A stretch of 64,000 nt of DNA from Lewinellaceae bacterium (GCA_020636045.1 JACJYP010000005.1:310001-374000), one strand, 5' to 3'. Counted from the first letter of the stretch, positions 50,865-61,067 are shown. Notes: a model not told the origin generated them from the letters alone. A program made the numbers and translations.

Positions 50865-53800
50865 TTACTTGGCCACTGCTTTCTTGGAAGATTTTCCGGT
50901 TTTGGCAGGTACTTCTGCGGCGGCGGCTTCTACCGATTTTCCGGCTACCACATCTCCTTTCAACATGTCGACCACAAGTGCGGAAGCCACGAAGATGGAA
51001 GAGTAGGTACCGAAAACGATACCGATCAACATGCCGAATGCGAAACCTCTGATGGCATTACCTCCGAATACAAAGAGCAGCAACACCACGAGGATCACCG
51101 TGCCGGAAGTGATCAGGGTACGACTCAGGGTCGTATTGATGGCCATGTTGAACACTTCTTCTTTCTTTTTCCCGGTAATGGTATTCATAAATTCCCGGAT
51201 ACGGTCGTACACGATCACCGTATCGTTCACCGAATAACCGATTACCGTCAGTATACAGGCAATGATCGCCTGATCGATCTCCAGCGAGAACGGCACGATG
51301 CCGTGCAACGCTGTAAAGAACGTCAGGGTAATGAGCACGTCGTGGAAAAGGGCCAAAACGGCGCCCATGGAGAATTGCCAGCGGCGGAAACGGATCAACA
51401 GGTACAGGAAGATGAGCACAAGGCCCCACAAGCCCGCTTTGAAAGACGAGTTGCGGATGTCATCTGCAACGGTCGGGCCGACCTGGCTCGACGAGGTGAT
51501 GTGCGTACCGGCGGCTTCCGTCTTTTTAAACGTGGAATCGGTTTCGATCCCCGCAGTTTTCAGGCCTTCCTGAAGTTTTGCTACCACGCGGTCGTTCACA
51601 TCTTTACCCTGGTCGTTGATCAGGTAAGAAGTGGTGATGTTATACGTGTTGTCGGTATTTACTTTTTTGATGATCGGATTGCTGCCTTCAAAAGCCTGCG
51701 TCAGCGGTCCGCGGAGTTGCTCAATCTCGACAGGGCGGTCGAATTGGACGTTGTAAGAATAACCTCCTTTAAAATCGACACCGAGTTCGAAGCCGCGCAT
51801 AAAGAACATGACAACGCCGAATACGATGATGGCCAGCGAGAAGATATAGGCCATTTTGCGCTTGCCGATCCAGTCGTAGTTGGCGCCTACGAGCCATTTT
51901 TCCGACCAGGGGAAGCTGTAATTTATTGCGCCGCCGCGATCCATCCACCATTCGGTCATCATACGGCCGACCAATACAGCGGTGAACAGCGAACTAATGA
52001 TACCGACCAGCAGTACCGTGCCGAAACCCTTGATCGGGCCGAGGCCGAAGTACATCAACACGATAGCCGTCAGCAAGGTAGTTACATTGGCATCGATAAT
52101 AGCAGACAAGGCGCGGTTAAAGCCGGTAGAAACGGCTTTTCCGATCGAAAGCCCGTTTCTCAACTCTTCCCTGATGCGCTCGTAAATAATAACGTTCGCA
52201 TCGACGGCCGCTGCCAGTGTCAGTACGATACCTGCAATACCCGGAAGGGTCAGTACCGTGCCCATGGAAGCCAGAGCGCCAATGATGAAGAAGAGGTTGG
52301 CCAGCAATGCGATCACGCTCACCACGCCGCCACGGTTGTAGTAGGCGATCATGAAAGCGCAAAGCAGCGCGATGGACAACAACATCGTGATCAGCGACTT
52401 ATTGATGTTGTCGGCGCCGAGCGAGGGGCCCACCTGGCTTTCCTGTACGATGTGGGTGCCGGCAGGCAGTTTGCCCACCTGCAGGATATTGGCAAGGTCT
52501 TTTGCCTCGTCAATGGTAAAACCGCCGGAAATGGAAGAATTACCTCCGGTGATCGGGTTGATCACATAGGGTGCGCTGACCACCTCGTCGTCGAGTACAA
52601 TGGCGATCTCGCGGTTGCCGTTGTTCACGGCCTGGGTCGTCAGATCTGCCCAGATGCGCGCGCCTTCGTTGTTCATGCTCAGGCTGACGCTGATCTCTCC
52701 TTTCGGGTCGGGTTGTGCGCTGGCATTGGTGACTACGGAGCCGTCGAGCGGTGCAACGTCCTGATTGCCAGGCTTTTTAATGCCAAAAAGCTTGTATTGA
52801 CCAACTGTTGTGCTAGCCACCGTTTCCCCCCGGTCTTCATCGGGTTTGAGGCTCCAGCGGAACTCGAGGTCGGCGGGGAACATTTGTTTGACCTCCGGGC
52901 GGTTCAGGTACTCCGTGATCAGGCGGATCTTGTTTTTATCGGCGTAAGCGAGGATCGGACCGCTACCCATGGTAAGGTTGGAGAGCAACGGGCCGTTTTG
53001 CATATTTACCGTAGGATCAACCGGCACGTCCGTGATCCGCATTTCTTTTTCCTTAGTAGAGTCGGGCTGCCCGTCGGGGCCTGCCGGATATACGTATGAA
53101 GTATCTTTCCGGGTTTGTGCCGTATTTGCCGTCGTATCGCCGGAAAGCAGCGCGCGGAGCCGGAGGTCGGCATCTACAAAACGCTGGCTCAGGTTGTTGT
53201 CGGTAAGCCGGTATGTATCCCAGAATTCCAGTTTTGCCGAGCGCTGGAGCATGTTCCTTGCGCGTTCCGGGTTGTCGATGCCCGGCAGTTCCACCAGAAT
53301 AAGGTCGCGTGCGGCGTCAAGGCTTACGTTCGGCTGCACTACGCCCAGTTTGTCGATACGCTGCTTCAGTCGCTTGTAGGTTTCTTCTACCGCGCCGTCG
53401 GCCAGCGTGCGAATCGTGCGCAGCACATCGGGGTCGGGGGAGTTGAAATTGATCTGATTCTTCAGCGATTCGTTGCGGGCAAAAACAGTTGCCAGCGGCT
53501 TGCCGGCGCTCGTTTCTTTCCATGCCTGGGAAAACAACGAGATATAATCGCCCTGCTGGGATTTTTGCAACTCGGAAGCCTTGTCGAGCGCCTGTGTGAA
53601 TGCCGGATCGGTATTCCCCTGCGCCAGGCTTTTCATAAAGTCGCGCAGGTCGACCTGCAGGAGAACGCTCATACCGCCTTTCAGATCGAGGCCCAGGGCC
53701 AATTGGCTCTTTTTCAGGTCGGCATAGGTGAATTTTTTGATGAGCGGGATGCTGAAAACCGTCTCACTCGACATAGAGTCGAGATAAGAAGCATAACAGC

Positions 53801-53954
53801 CCTGCCAGCTCGCGTTCGGACTCTTCGAACATTCATCGGCATATCTTTTCGCATCATTTTCGATCCCGCTGGTGGGGATCATGAGCGAAAACTGGTACAA
53901 ACACACTAATGTCAGCGCAATGAGAAAAAATCGGACAACGCCTTTGCCTTGCAT
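50865..53954 (-). CDS. secDF: Fused protein-export subunits SecD and SecF
   Basis: The protein is 1029 residues long and joins SecD and SecF. The SecD part begins after one helix, with ALGLDLKGGMSVLLQVDL, a long P1-type periplasmic domain, then GFTIDEAKDLANILQVGKLP and a set of helices. The SecF part has GVDFKGGYSYNVQFD and GYSVNDTVIVYDRIRE. It uses proton flow to help pull secreted proteins out of the membrane. A promoter lies at 54040-54067 and a strong terminator follows at 50792. The fusion is known in Bacteroidota and other phyla. Confidence 0.95.
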   Translation of the reverse strand: MQGKGVVRFFLIALTLVCLYQFSLMIPTSGIENDAKRYADECSKSPNASWQGCYASYLDSMSSETVFSIPLIKKFTYADLKKSQLALGLDLKGGMSVLLQVDLRDFMKSLAQGNTDPAFTQALDKASELQKSQQGDYISLFSQAWKETSAGKPLATVFARNESLKNQINFNSPDPDVLRTIRTLADGAVEETYKRLKQRIDKLGVVQPNVSLDAARDLILVELPGIDNPERARNMLQRSAKLEFWDTYRLTDNNLSQRFVDADLRLRALLSGDTTANTAQTRKDTSYVYPAGPDGQPDSTKEKEMRITDVPVDPTVNMQNGPLLSNLTMGSGPILAYADKNKIRLITEYLNRPEVKQMFPADLEFRWSLKPDEDRGETVASTTVGQYKLFGIKKPGNQDVAPLDGSVVTNASAQPDPKGEISVSLSMNNEGARIWADLTTQAVNNGNREIAIVLDDEVVSAPYVINPITGGNSSISGGFTIDEAKDLANILQVGKLPAGTHIVQESQVGPSLGADNINKSLITMLLSIALLCAFMIAYYNRGGVVSVIALLANLFFIIGALASMGTVLTLPGIAGIVLTLAAAVDANVIIYERIREELRNGLSIGKAVSTGFNRALSAIIDANVTTLLTAIVLMYFGLGPIKGFGTVLLVGIISSLFTAVLVGRMMTEWWMDRGGAINYSFPWSEKWLVGANYDWIGKRKMAYIFSLAIIVFGVVMFFMRGFELGVDFKGGYSYNVQFDRPVEIEQLRGPLTQAFEGSNPIIKKVNTDNTYNITTSYLINDQGKDVNDRVVAKLQEGLKTAGIETDSTFKKTEAAGTHITSSSQVGPTVADDIRNSSFKAGLWGLVLIFLYLLIRFRRWQFSMGAVLALFHDVLITLTFFTALHGIVPFSLEIDQAIIACILTVIGYSVNDTVIVYDRIREFMNTITGKKKEEVFNMAINTTLSRTLITSGTVILVVLLLFVFGGNAIRGFAFGMLIGIVFGTYSSIFVASALVVDMLKGDVVAGKSVEAAAAEVPAKTGKSSKKAVAK

Positions 53955-54039
53955 ACTTCAAATAAAGAATGGTGCGAAAAAATGTTTTTACATGAGCCGG
54001 AAATGGCATGCCACAAGCATACCTCCCGGAAAAAGTGCG

Positions 54040-54067
54040 CAAATATAGAGAGAATGAAGGAATCAAA
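54040..54067 (-). promoter_or_regulatory. Candidate promoter of secDF
   Basis: On the minus strand, TTTG (plus 54064-54067) is followed, 16 bases later, by TATATTTG (plus 54040-54047), an exact TAnnTTTG. The spacing is slightly short of the usual 17-23. It lies about 86 bases before the gene. Confidence 0.45.
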
Positions 54068-54096
54068 ACGGTTTTGGGAAAAATCGTTTGCACTCT

Positions 54097-56856
54097 TTAA
54101 GGCGAATGCACGATTTTTCCCCCTGTATTCCTGTTTTTTCTCTGCACAGTGTACAAAAGCACTCCGACGGGAAGCGCGCTCAGGTCGATCTCAACCCGGG
54201 AATCGGTGTGTCTTGAATGGTGAAGCATCTTCCCCGACTGATCATAAAGTTTAAGTTCCCAGGGACCCGAACCGGGCACATTGAAAGCGGCGACCGAACG
54301 CGCCGGATTCGGCGAAACCTGTACGGTCAGCGTCTTGCCGGGCTCATACGCAGCAGAGGGCGGAGAAAAATGCGCTTCAAACATGCCGATCCCGTGGGTG
54401 GCGACCACTACCAATCCGTCCGAAGGACGCACCTCCATATGATTGATCACTGTATTGCCGATCAGATCGGGCGCTTCGAGCACCCACTGCGTGCCGGGCG
54501 CATTGAAGGCGTGCAATTCAAGGCTGTCGGCGCTGAATAGTCCCGCACTGGTACCGCAGAAATATTTTCTCGATCCGTCCGAAAAGGGCAAAATACTGAT
54601 CCATCGGATAGAGGGGCCTGCGCCTGTGCCGCCTACGGTGCTTTCCAGGTTTCCCGCGACTTTTATCCAGTTTTGCCCGGCATTTTCGCTGAGGAAAATA
54701 CTGTACACACCGTAATTTGAATAGGCCATGACCACCCGGTCGGCATTGTCGGGATCGATGGCGATACAGGTGACATAAGCCGTGCTGGAGGGAATGGGAG
54801 AGGGAATCGCCGTCAGTGCCGGCGTGCCGCTGTCCGCTCCATCTATGCGGAACAGTTTGTTTCTGGTAGTGCCGAGATATACCCGGTGGGCCGGGTTGCT
54901 TTGCGATACGGCGATCGCAGAAAAAGTGTGCCGCGCATTATTGTCTGAAAACGGTGTAAGCGTATCGGGGAACATGGTCCAACCCGTGGCAATGCTGTCC
55001 CACTCGTTGTTGAGCGGCAGCATACCGAGCATATCCTGCCTGTAAAACCGGTCGCCGGCGGGCAGATAGAGGATATCCTCGTTATTCGGGTCGACGGCCA
55101 GCGGGTTGATAAACATATAGTCGCTTTTTACCCGCCCGATCGGGTCGATCCGCTGATAGGCAGTTACATTGCCCTGACCGTCGATCTGGCATTTGGCGAC
55201 ACGCCCCTGCTGGATTGACAGTACGTAAAAGGCCTTGTTTTGCGCGATCGCTCCGAATGACCCGTCGCCGTTGATGGTTTGTTTCCAGATGGCTGTGGGA
55301 TCGTCGCTGTTGACATAGAAGTTGCCGTTGTCCTGCAAACCGCCGATGATCGTATGATCGCCGGAGGTGTGTTTGTCGATGATGGCCGTATAAAACTGCG
55401 CGGTCTGATACCCGCGGTTGAGCGCCGACCACACCACGTTCCCGGCGTTGCAGTTTTCAGTGCGGTGCAGGCCGCCGTCGCTGGCGGTGATCGCCACGTT
55501 GGAGTTAGACGGCAGAAAAAGCAGGTCGTGCTGGTCGGGGTGGTGGTTCGGGTACAATTCGAAATAAGGCAGGTAGGTGCCGGGCTTGTAACCTCCGATG
55601 TGCGTAGTGCTGTCGGGCGATGCGAAGGCATCGTTTGAGCGGTACAGATTGGTACCACCCACAAAAAGATGGCCGGTACCCGGTTGTACTTTCACGACGA
55701 GATCGTAGCCACCCTGAGCGGCAAAGCGGTCGAATTCGGTGCCCATATCAGGCAGGTTTAGCGAGCGGTCAACCCACTGCCCGCCGACGCCGGCGCCATC
55801 GTCGCTGAGGTACGTATATTTCCACAGGCTCGTCCAGTCATCGCTGTCGATATAATGATTGTAATGCCCGGTGCCGGGGGTGTATCCCAGAAAATACACT
55901 TCGTTTTCGTTGTCCGGGTTGATACCGATCACAACGCGGTCGTATTCTGCCGGAAAAGTATCCGGCGTGATATCCGTCCAGTTTGCGCCATTGGTACTGC
56001 GCCAGATACCTTTTTTGGCACCCTCGCTGCTAAACGTCGCGTACAACACTCCGGTGGATGTGATCGCAATGTCTGTGAAGTAGGAAAATGGCTGGACATT
56101 GATGCCGCCCAGGGTAGCCGACCAGTTCTGTCCGCCGTTGGTGCTTCTCCAGATCGTGCTGTAGGTAGCGGCATAAACGACATCGTCGGTCGCCGTCGGA
56201 TCCGTGATCACGCGCCAGGCGCCCTGCCACACGGTGGAAAAATTGCCTTCGTTGCCACCTGCCGTTGACGAAAGTGGCGCCCAGGTATTGCCGCCGTCGA
56301 TGCTCTTGAACATCCCGTCGCCGAGATAGAATGCAGAACCGCCGCTTGCGGAAGTGCCGTACAACTCTCCGGAAATGTAGTACCAGGTGTCCGTATGTCC
56401 CGGCCGCGTATCCTGTGCAATGCTGATGCACCCGGGATGTGCATCAGGCGCTGTTTTTCGCTGCCAGCTCTGCCCGCCGTCTTCGCTCAGCCAAAGTCCT
56501 CCCGAAACGCCGCCTGCAAGGATGCGATTTTCATTGGTCACATCGATGGCCAGTGCCCGCGTGCGGCCACCCACATTCCAGGGACCGCGGGAGTTCCAGT
56601 CCGGCGCCGAGCGCTCGTAAACGGCACTCGACATTTGCGAGACAAATTGTCTTTCCAGAAACGAGATGCCTTCGGGGATCTTTCCGGTAGCCGGATCAGC
56701 CAGCCGCATTTGATCCCATTCGGCACGCAGGCGGGGATTTTCTTCCTGCTCGCCGGATGGAATAGGGGGAACCGTCGTTGCGTTTTGCCCTCTGAAGTAA
56801 ACTAAACTGCAGCCAATGATCGCCAGGACTGCCACAATAGGTACATATCGTTTCAT
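54097..56856 (-). CDS. T9SS cargo with BNR/sortilin-like beta-propeller
   Basis: The protein is 919 residues long. A signal-like hydrophobic start (VPIVAVLAIIGCSLVYF) is followed by a large beta-propeller region with many Asp-box motifs such as SEDGGQSW, SIDGGNTW and STNGGQNW. The last 75 residues form a type A T9SS sorting tail (VQVSPNPARSVAAF, then a KLYDQSGK strand). It is probably exported across the outer membrane and may be attached to the surface. The ligand or substrate is unknown. The frame opens upstream to 56913, but the internal ATG gives a proper signal. Confidence 0.85.
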   Translation of the reverse strand: MKRYVPIVAVLAIIGCSLVYFRGQNATTVPPIPSGEQEENPRLRAEWDQMRLADPATGKIPEGISFLERQFVSQMSSAVYERSAPDWNSRGPWNVGGRTRALAIDVTNENRILAGGVSGGLWLSEDGGQSWQRKTAPDAHPGCISIAQDTRPGHTDTWYYISGELYGTSASGGSAFYLGDGMFKSIDGGNTWAPLSSTAGGNEGNFSTVWQGAWRVITDPTATDDVVYAATYSTIWRSTNGGQNWSATLGGINVQPFSYFTDIAITSTGVLYATFSSEGAKKGIWRSTNGANWTDITPDTFPAEYDRVVIGINPDNENEVYFLGYTPGTGHYNHYIDSDDWTSLWKYTYLSDDGAGVGGQWVDRSLNLPDMGTEFDRFAAQGGYDLVVKVQPGTGHLFVGGTNLYRSNDAFASPDSTTHIGGYKPGTYLPYFELYPNHHPDQHDLLFLPSNSNVAITASDGGLHRTENCNAGNVVWSALNRGYQTAQFYTAIIDKHTSGDHTIIGGLQDNGNFYVNSDDPTAIWKQTINGDGSFGAIAQNKAFYVLSIQQGRVAKCQIDGQGNVTAYQRIDPIGRVKSDYMFINPLAVDPNNEDILYLPAGDRFYRQDMLGMLPLNNEWDSIATGWTMFPDTLTPFSDNNARHTFSAIAVSQSNPAHRVYLGTTRNKLFRIDGADSGTPALTAIPSPIPSSTAYVTCIAIDPDNADRVVMAYSNYGVYSIFLSENAGQNWIKVAGNLESTVGGTGAGPSIRWISILPFSDGSRKYFCGTSAGLFSADSLELHAFNAPGTQWVLEAPDLIGNTVINHMEVRPSDGLVVVATHGIGMFEAHFSPPSAAYEPGKTLTVQVSPNPARSVAAFNVPGSGPWELKLYDQSGKMLHHSRHTDSRVEIDLSALPVGVLLYTVQRKNRNTGGKIVHSP

Positions 56857-57014
56857 AAACCGTGAAATTTTGCTGCCAAGATAGCGAACGAAGTCAACTT
56901 GACTATCCCGCAACCTCCTGTCCGGAGTATTGTTATAGTGCGGAAAGCAGCATTATTGTCGCAATCTGACACATGTGCCTGCGAGATTACGTCACAGAAA
57001 TTAAAAACCGGATC

Positions 57015-57770
57015 ATGCCTATCCAGATCATACCAAAAGACCGGCAGGGAAGCGGCGCCTTCAACGGCGGCGAGATCGTCGAGAACAAACCGATCGGATT
57101 CCCGCAGGACCATTCCAGCGTACGGCCGTATTCCAGCCTGTTCTACTGGGCGCACGCGCGTGCCGTGAAGGACAGCACCATCGGGTTGCACCCGCACCAG
57201 GGCTTTGAGATATGCTCATTCGTACTAAGCGGTGAGATCAGGCACTACGATACCAAATTGAAAGAATGGCGACCGCTGCACGCCGGCGATGTGCAGATCA
57301 TTCGCGCCGGCAACGGCATCAGCCATTCGGAGTGGATGGGAAAAGATGCGGAAATGTTTCAGATATGGTTTGATCCCGATCTGACAAAAACGCTGGATCA
57401 GCCGGCCAGTTACGACGATTACCGGGCGGAAGTGTTTCCGGAAAAAGCAGAAGGAGCTGCAACGGTCTGGACCCTGGCCGGCGAAGGGAGCCCGTTTCGA
57501 ATGGATACCCCCGATATAGAGGTATACCGGATCGACCTCGGAAAAGAACCTTACTCCATGAACATTGCGCCGGGCAGGATCACTTCGGCTTATGTATTGG
57601 AAGGCGAACTTTCGATCAATGGCGAAACCGCCCGGCAATTCGACTTTATCCGGATATCGGAACTGCCATCTGTAGAAATGAGCGCCGAAGCGCGCGCAAA
57701 AGTATTCCTGATCGTTTCTCCCGCACAGCCGGGCTACCGCACGTATGCGCAGTTGCGCCAGATACATTGA
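57015..57770 (+). CDS. Pirin family protein
   Basis: The protein is 251 residues long, with two cupin halves. The N-terminal half has the pirin metal ligands HPHQGFEICSFVLSGEI, together with the GNGISHSEW motif. Some pirins oxidise quercetin and others act as metal-dependent regulators; which applies is unknown. The frame is open from 56973, but the ATG at 57015 (MPIQIIPKDRQG) fits the family start. It is convergent with the glutathione peroxidase gene. Confidence 0.9.
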   Translation: MPIQIIPKDRQGSGAFNGGEIVENKPIGFPQDHSSVRPYSSLFYWAHARAVKDSTIGLHPHQGFEICSFVLSGEIRHYDTKLKEWRPLHAGDVQIIRAGNGISHSEWMGKDAEMFQIWFDPDLTKTLDQPASYDDYRAEVFPEKAEGAATVWTLAGEGSPFRMDTPDIEVYRIDLGKEPYSMNIAPGRITSAYVLEGELSINGETARQFDFIRISELPSVEMSAEARAKVFLIVSPAQPGYRTYAQLRQIH

Positions 57771-57772
57771 GT

Positions 57773-58381
57773 TTACATACCCATCGCTTCAAGAAATGCT
57801 TCACTCGAAGGCTTGACGCCCGACTTGAAATAGTGGGTGAGGTGGCCGTTTTCGTCCAGAAGATATTTGCAAAAGTTCCAGCTGGGTTCTTCGCTGTTCC
57901 AGCCGTTTTGCGCCGGATCGGTCAGCCATTGATATACCGGTGATTTTTGATCTCCTTTTACCTGCACTTTCTCGAACATGGGGAAAGTCACGCCGTAATT
58001 CTTCTGACAAAAACTTTGGATCTCGCCGGCTGATCCGGGTTCCTGCCCCCCGAAGTCGTTACAGGGAAAGCCCAGCACCACGACGAATTCCTTGTTTTCT
58101 TCGTAAAACTGCTGCCAATCGGCGTATTGCGGGGTAAATCCGCATTCAGAAGCCGTGTTCAGCACGATGATCTTTTTGCCCTTGTATTGTTCCAGCGAAA
58201 CGGGCGTTCCGTCGAGGGCATTTACTGTAAATTTGAAAAAGGTGCTTTCTGTAGAGTCGGAAACAGTGCTCATGTGCATGGGACGGGAATAGGAAGCTTT
58301 GAAATAAAAGGAATAGAACGCAACACTTGCCAGCAATGTAATGAGTAGAAAGCCGGCGGCGGGTAAAAATATCTTTCGCAT
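57773..58381 (-). CDS. Glutathione peroxidase family protein (cysteine type)
   Basis: The protein is 202 residues long. An N-terminal hydrophobic helix (about residues 4-28) suggests membrane anchoring or secretion. The peroxidatic cysteine is Cys80 in NTASECGFTPQ. The GFPCNDFGGQEPG and WNFCKYL segments supply the Gln and Trp of the catalytic set. It reduces hydrogen peroxide or lipid peroxides, probably at the expense of thioredoxin rather than glutathione in such bacteria. Start is the ATG at 58381; the longer frame to 58405 is less likely. Confidence 0.88.
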   Translation of the reverse strand: MRKIFLPAAGFLLITLLASVAFYSFYFKASYSRPMHMSTVSDSTESTFFKFTVNALDGTPVSLEQYKGKKIIVLNTASECGFTPQYADWQQFYEENKEFVVVLGFPCNDFGGQEPGSAGEIQSFCQKNYGVTFPMFEKVQVKGDQKSPVYQWLTDPAQNGWNSEEPSWNFCKYLLDENGHLTHYFKSGVKPSSEAFLEAMGM

Positions 58382-58469
58382 GTCTGTGTTTTTCCTAACA
58401 AACAAGTCCTAAAGGAAAGAGTTTGCCGGAAAAAATTCCTAACAATTAATAGCCGAGTCGAGCACATAT

Positions 58470-58501
58470 TTTGCATTAAAAAATAATATGATATAAACTT
58501 G
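58470..58501 (+). promoter_or_regulatory. Candidate promoter of the dockerin-like T9SS gene
   Basis: TTTG at 58470-58473 is followed, 20 bases later, by TAAACTTG at 58494-58501. This differs from TAnnTTTG at one base. The start codon is 47 bases downstream, a typical distance. Confidence 0.5.
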
Positions 58502-58548
58502 TATCTTCTTTAAAACCACTCTTCCTCATTATTTAAAGACCACTTTTT

Positions 58549-59433
58549 ATGAACAGCAAGCTCTTTTACATTCTGCTTTTTCACCTCCTTTCGTTCGGCC
58601 CGGCAATCGCCCAGTATCAATCCTGTATATCCAACTGTTTTCAACAGGGGATTGAGGATGTCATTTTTAATTGGAATGTCGTGAACAGCGACACGTCGTA
58701 TGCTTATTTCAGTTTGAATACCAACGGCGGCTGCGACAATTTTAACCCGGGTCCATTGACCGATGCAACGATCACCCTTACGCCTTCAAAACCCGACCAG
58801 TTAATAAACGGGATATCTCCAAATGATATGGTGCGGGTGCAGGAACACATCGACGGCATCAATCCCTTTCAAAGCCCTTATCAATGGATCGCGGCCGATG
58901 CGAACAACGATTCCGTGATCGATACTTTCGACATTGTAGAATGCAGGAAACTGATGCTGGGCATTTATGCTGAATTGCCGGATAACAGCGCCTGGCGCAT
59001 GGTGGCAAAAAGTTATCAGTTTCCCGCGCCCGATCCTTTGACCCAGCCTTTCCCGGAATCGGTCACATTCGGCCTGAATGGCGATCCGGTTCCCGACCTC
59101 GACTTTGTTGCCGTCAGAATATGCGATGTCTCCTGCTCTGAACTGGTCTCAGTGATCGGGCAAGTGCCTGAAAACCTGCATTTTATCGGCGAAGCGCAGC
59201 CGAACCCGACTACAACAGGCGCATGGCTGCCATTTCGGTTGCTCCGTCAGGAGACACTGACGCTGCAGCTCACGGATATGTCGGGGCGACTGCTTTTAGA
59301 AACCAGCAAAACATTTCCTGTCGGTACGGGAATGCTGGAAATACCGGCATCTGCCATGCCGGATTCAGGTATGTATTTTTGGAAAGTTGCAGCCGGTGAA
59401 ACGGTCAGATCGGGGAAACTGATCAAAGGCTGA
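58549..59433 (+). CDS. Small T9SS cargo with dockerin-like calcium motif
   Basis: The protein is 294 residues long. A signal peptide is followed by a beta-rich part. A dockerin-like segment, DANNDSVIDTFDIVECRKLM (about residues 125-144), resembles the calcium-binding repeats of type I dockerins; an upstream NDMVRVQEHIDG stretch may be a partner half-motif. The last 85 residues form a type A T9SS sorting tail (AQPNPTTTGAWLPF, then LTDMSGRLLLE). It is probably exported and may be bound to a surface scaffold. It ends at a strong terminator. Confidence 0.75.
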   Translation: MNSKLFYILLFHLLSFGPAIAQYQSCISNCFQQGIEDVIFNWNVVNSDTSYAYFSLNTNGGCDNFNPGPLTDATITLTPSKPDQLINGISPNDMVRVQEHIDGINPFQSPYQWIAADANNDSVIDTFDIVECRKLMLGIYAELPDNSAWRMVAKSYQFPAPDPLTQPFPESVTFGLNGDPVPDLDFVAVRICDVSCSELVSVIGQVPENLHFIGEAQPNPTTTGAWLPFRLLRQETLTLQLTDMSGRLLLETSKTFPVGTGMLEIPASAMPDSGMYFWKVAAGETVRSGKLIKG

Positions 59434-59448
59434 AGCCGCTTTTAGAAA

Positions 59449-59480
59449 CCATCTGGCAATCGTAACGGATTGCCAGATGG
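59449..59480. terminator. Bidirectional terminator-like hairpin
   Basis: CCATCTGGCAATC at 59449-59461 pairs perfectly with GATTGCCAGATGG at 59468-59480. It is followed by CTTTTA on the plus strand. It sits between the convergent dockerin-like gene and prfC and can serve both. Confidence 0.75.
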
Positions 59481-59483
59481 CTT

Positions 59484-61067
59484 TTACACATCCGAAGTAA
59501 AATGGAACTGTATTTTCGGAAAGTTCTCCTGAGCGGTTTGTAATATCCATGCCGTTTCGGCGAGGAATACCGTTTGCCCTTCACTGTCGATCGCGATGTC
59601 GCGTTTGCGGCGGTCGAGGAACTCCTGCATGGCCTTCGGATCATCCGAACTGACCCAGCATGCCTTGTACAGGTTGACGGGTTCGTAGCGGCATTTGGCG
59701 CCGTACTCGCTTTCCAGGCGGTGTTGGATGACTTCGAATTGCAGCTGCCCCACGGTGCCGATGATGCGACGGTTATCGCTCTTGCGGGTGAACATCTGCG
59801 CTACGCCCTCATCCATGAGCTGGTCGAGCCCTTTGGCGAATTGCTTCGATTTCATCGGGTCGGCATTTTCCACATAGCGGAACTGCTCGGGTGAAAAGGC
59901 GGGAATGCCTTTGAAATGCAGGGTTTCGCCCTCGGTCAGGGTATCGCCGATCTTGAAGTTGCCGCTGTCGTACAAGCCAACGACGTCGCCTGGATATGCC
60001 TCCTCGAGCAGCGTCTTTTTGGACGCCATGAACATGGTCGGGTTCGCAAATTTCATGTCGCGGCCGAGCCGGATATGGCGGTAGTTCTTGTTGCGCTCGA
60101 ATCTCCCCGAGCAGATGCGCAAAAATGCGATCCGGTCGCGGTGGCGCGGGTCCATGTTGGCGAATATCTTGAACACGAATCCGCTGAACTTGTCTTCCTC
60201 CGGCGTCACCAGGCGCTCTTCCGTGATGCGCGGCAGCGGGGTAGGGGCAATGTCGACGAAGCAGTCCAGCATTTCTTTTACGCCGAAATTATTCACTGCC
60301 GAGCCGAAAAAGACAGGGCAGATATCTCCGTTGCGGTAATCTTCCTTGTTGAATTCCGGGTACACGGTTTCCACTACTTCCACTTCCTCGCGCAATTCGC
60401 GCGCGGCGCTTTCGCCGATATGTTTTTCGAGATCTGGACTTGCCAGGTCTTCAAAAACGATCACTTCCTCATCCTCCTGCTTGCCGTGCGCATGAAAGAG
60501 CACGAGTTTTTTCTCGTACAGGTTGTACACGCCCTTGAAGCGCTGGCCCATGCCGATGGGCCACGACAGCGGGCGGACTTTCAGTTCCAGTTTTTGCTCG
60601 ATCTCGTCCAGCAGATCGAAAGCATCCTTCCCTTCGCGGTCCATTTTGTTGATAAAAAAGATCAGGGGCGTATCGCGCATCCGGCACACCTTGGTGAGTT
60701 TTTCGGTCTGTTTTTCCACGCCGTTTGCCACGTCTATGACAACGATCGCGGAGTCGACTGCTGTCAGGGTGCGATAGGTGTCTTCCGCAAAGTCTTCGTG
60801 GCCCGGCGTGTCCAGAATATTGATCTGCAGGTTTTTATACTCGAACCCCATCACGGACGTGCTCACCGAAATACCGCGCTGGCGCTCGATATCCATGAAG
60901 TCGGAGACCGTGCTTTTTTTGATCTTGTTGCTTTTTACCGCGCCGGCAGTCTGGATCGCGCCGCCGAAGAGCAGCAATTTCTCGGTCAGGGTGGTTTTCC
61001 CCGCATCGGGGTGGGCGATCACGGCGAAGGTGCGCCGGCGATGGATCTCGTTGATAAAACTGGACAT
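59484..61067 (-). CDS. prfC: Peptide chain release factor 3
   Basis: The protein is 527 residues long and a translational GTPase. The P-loop is AHPDAGKTTLTEKLL. DTPGHEDF and NKMD complete the G domain. The domain IV-related region carries FVFKIFANMDP. It uses GTP to remove RF1 or RF2 from the ribosome after chain release. A TACTTTTG element at 61108 serves as its likely promoter. The length is standard for the family. Confidence 0.95.
   Translation of the reverse strand: MSSFINEIHRRRTFAVIAHPDAGKTTLTEKLLLFGGAIQTAGAVKSNKIKKSTVSDFMDIERQRGISVSTSVMGFEYKNLQINILDTPGHEDFAEDTYRTLTAVDSAIVVIDVANGVEKQTEKLTKVCRMRDTPLIFFINKMDREGKDAFDLLDEIEQKLELKVRPLSWPIGMGQRFKGVYNLYEKKLVLFHAHGKQEDEEVIVFEDLASPDLEKHIGESAARELREEVEVVETVYPEFNKEDYRNGDICPVFFGSAVNNFGVKEMLDCFVDIAPTPLPRITEERLVTPEEDKFSGFVFKIFANMDPRHRDRIAFLRICSGRFERNKNYRHIRLGRDMKFANPTMFMASKKTLLEEAYPGDVVGLYDSGNFKIGDTLTEGETLHFKGIPAFSPEQFRYVENADPMKSKQFAKGLDQLMDEGVAQMFTRKSDNRRIIGTVGQLQFEVIQHRLESEYGAKCRYEPVNLYKACWVSSDDPKAMQEFLDRRKRDIAIDSEGQTVFLAETAWILQTAQENFPKIQFHFTSDV

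Noticed and set aside
50832..53099. A plus-strand open frame of about 755 codons across secDF
   Set aside because: It lies antisense to the clearly coding secDF gene, is rich in His, Arg, Asp and Gln in a pattern typical of the reverse of such genes, and shows no recognised motif.
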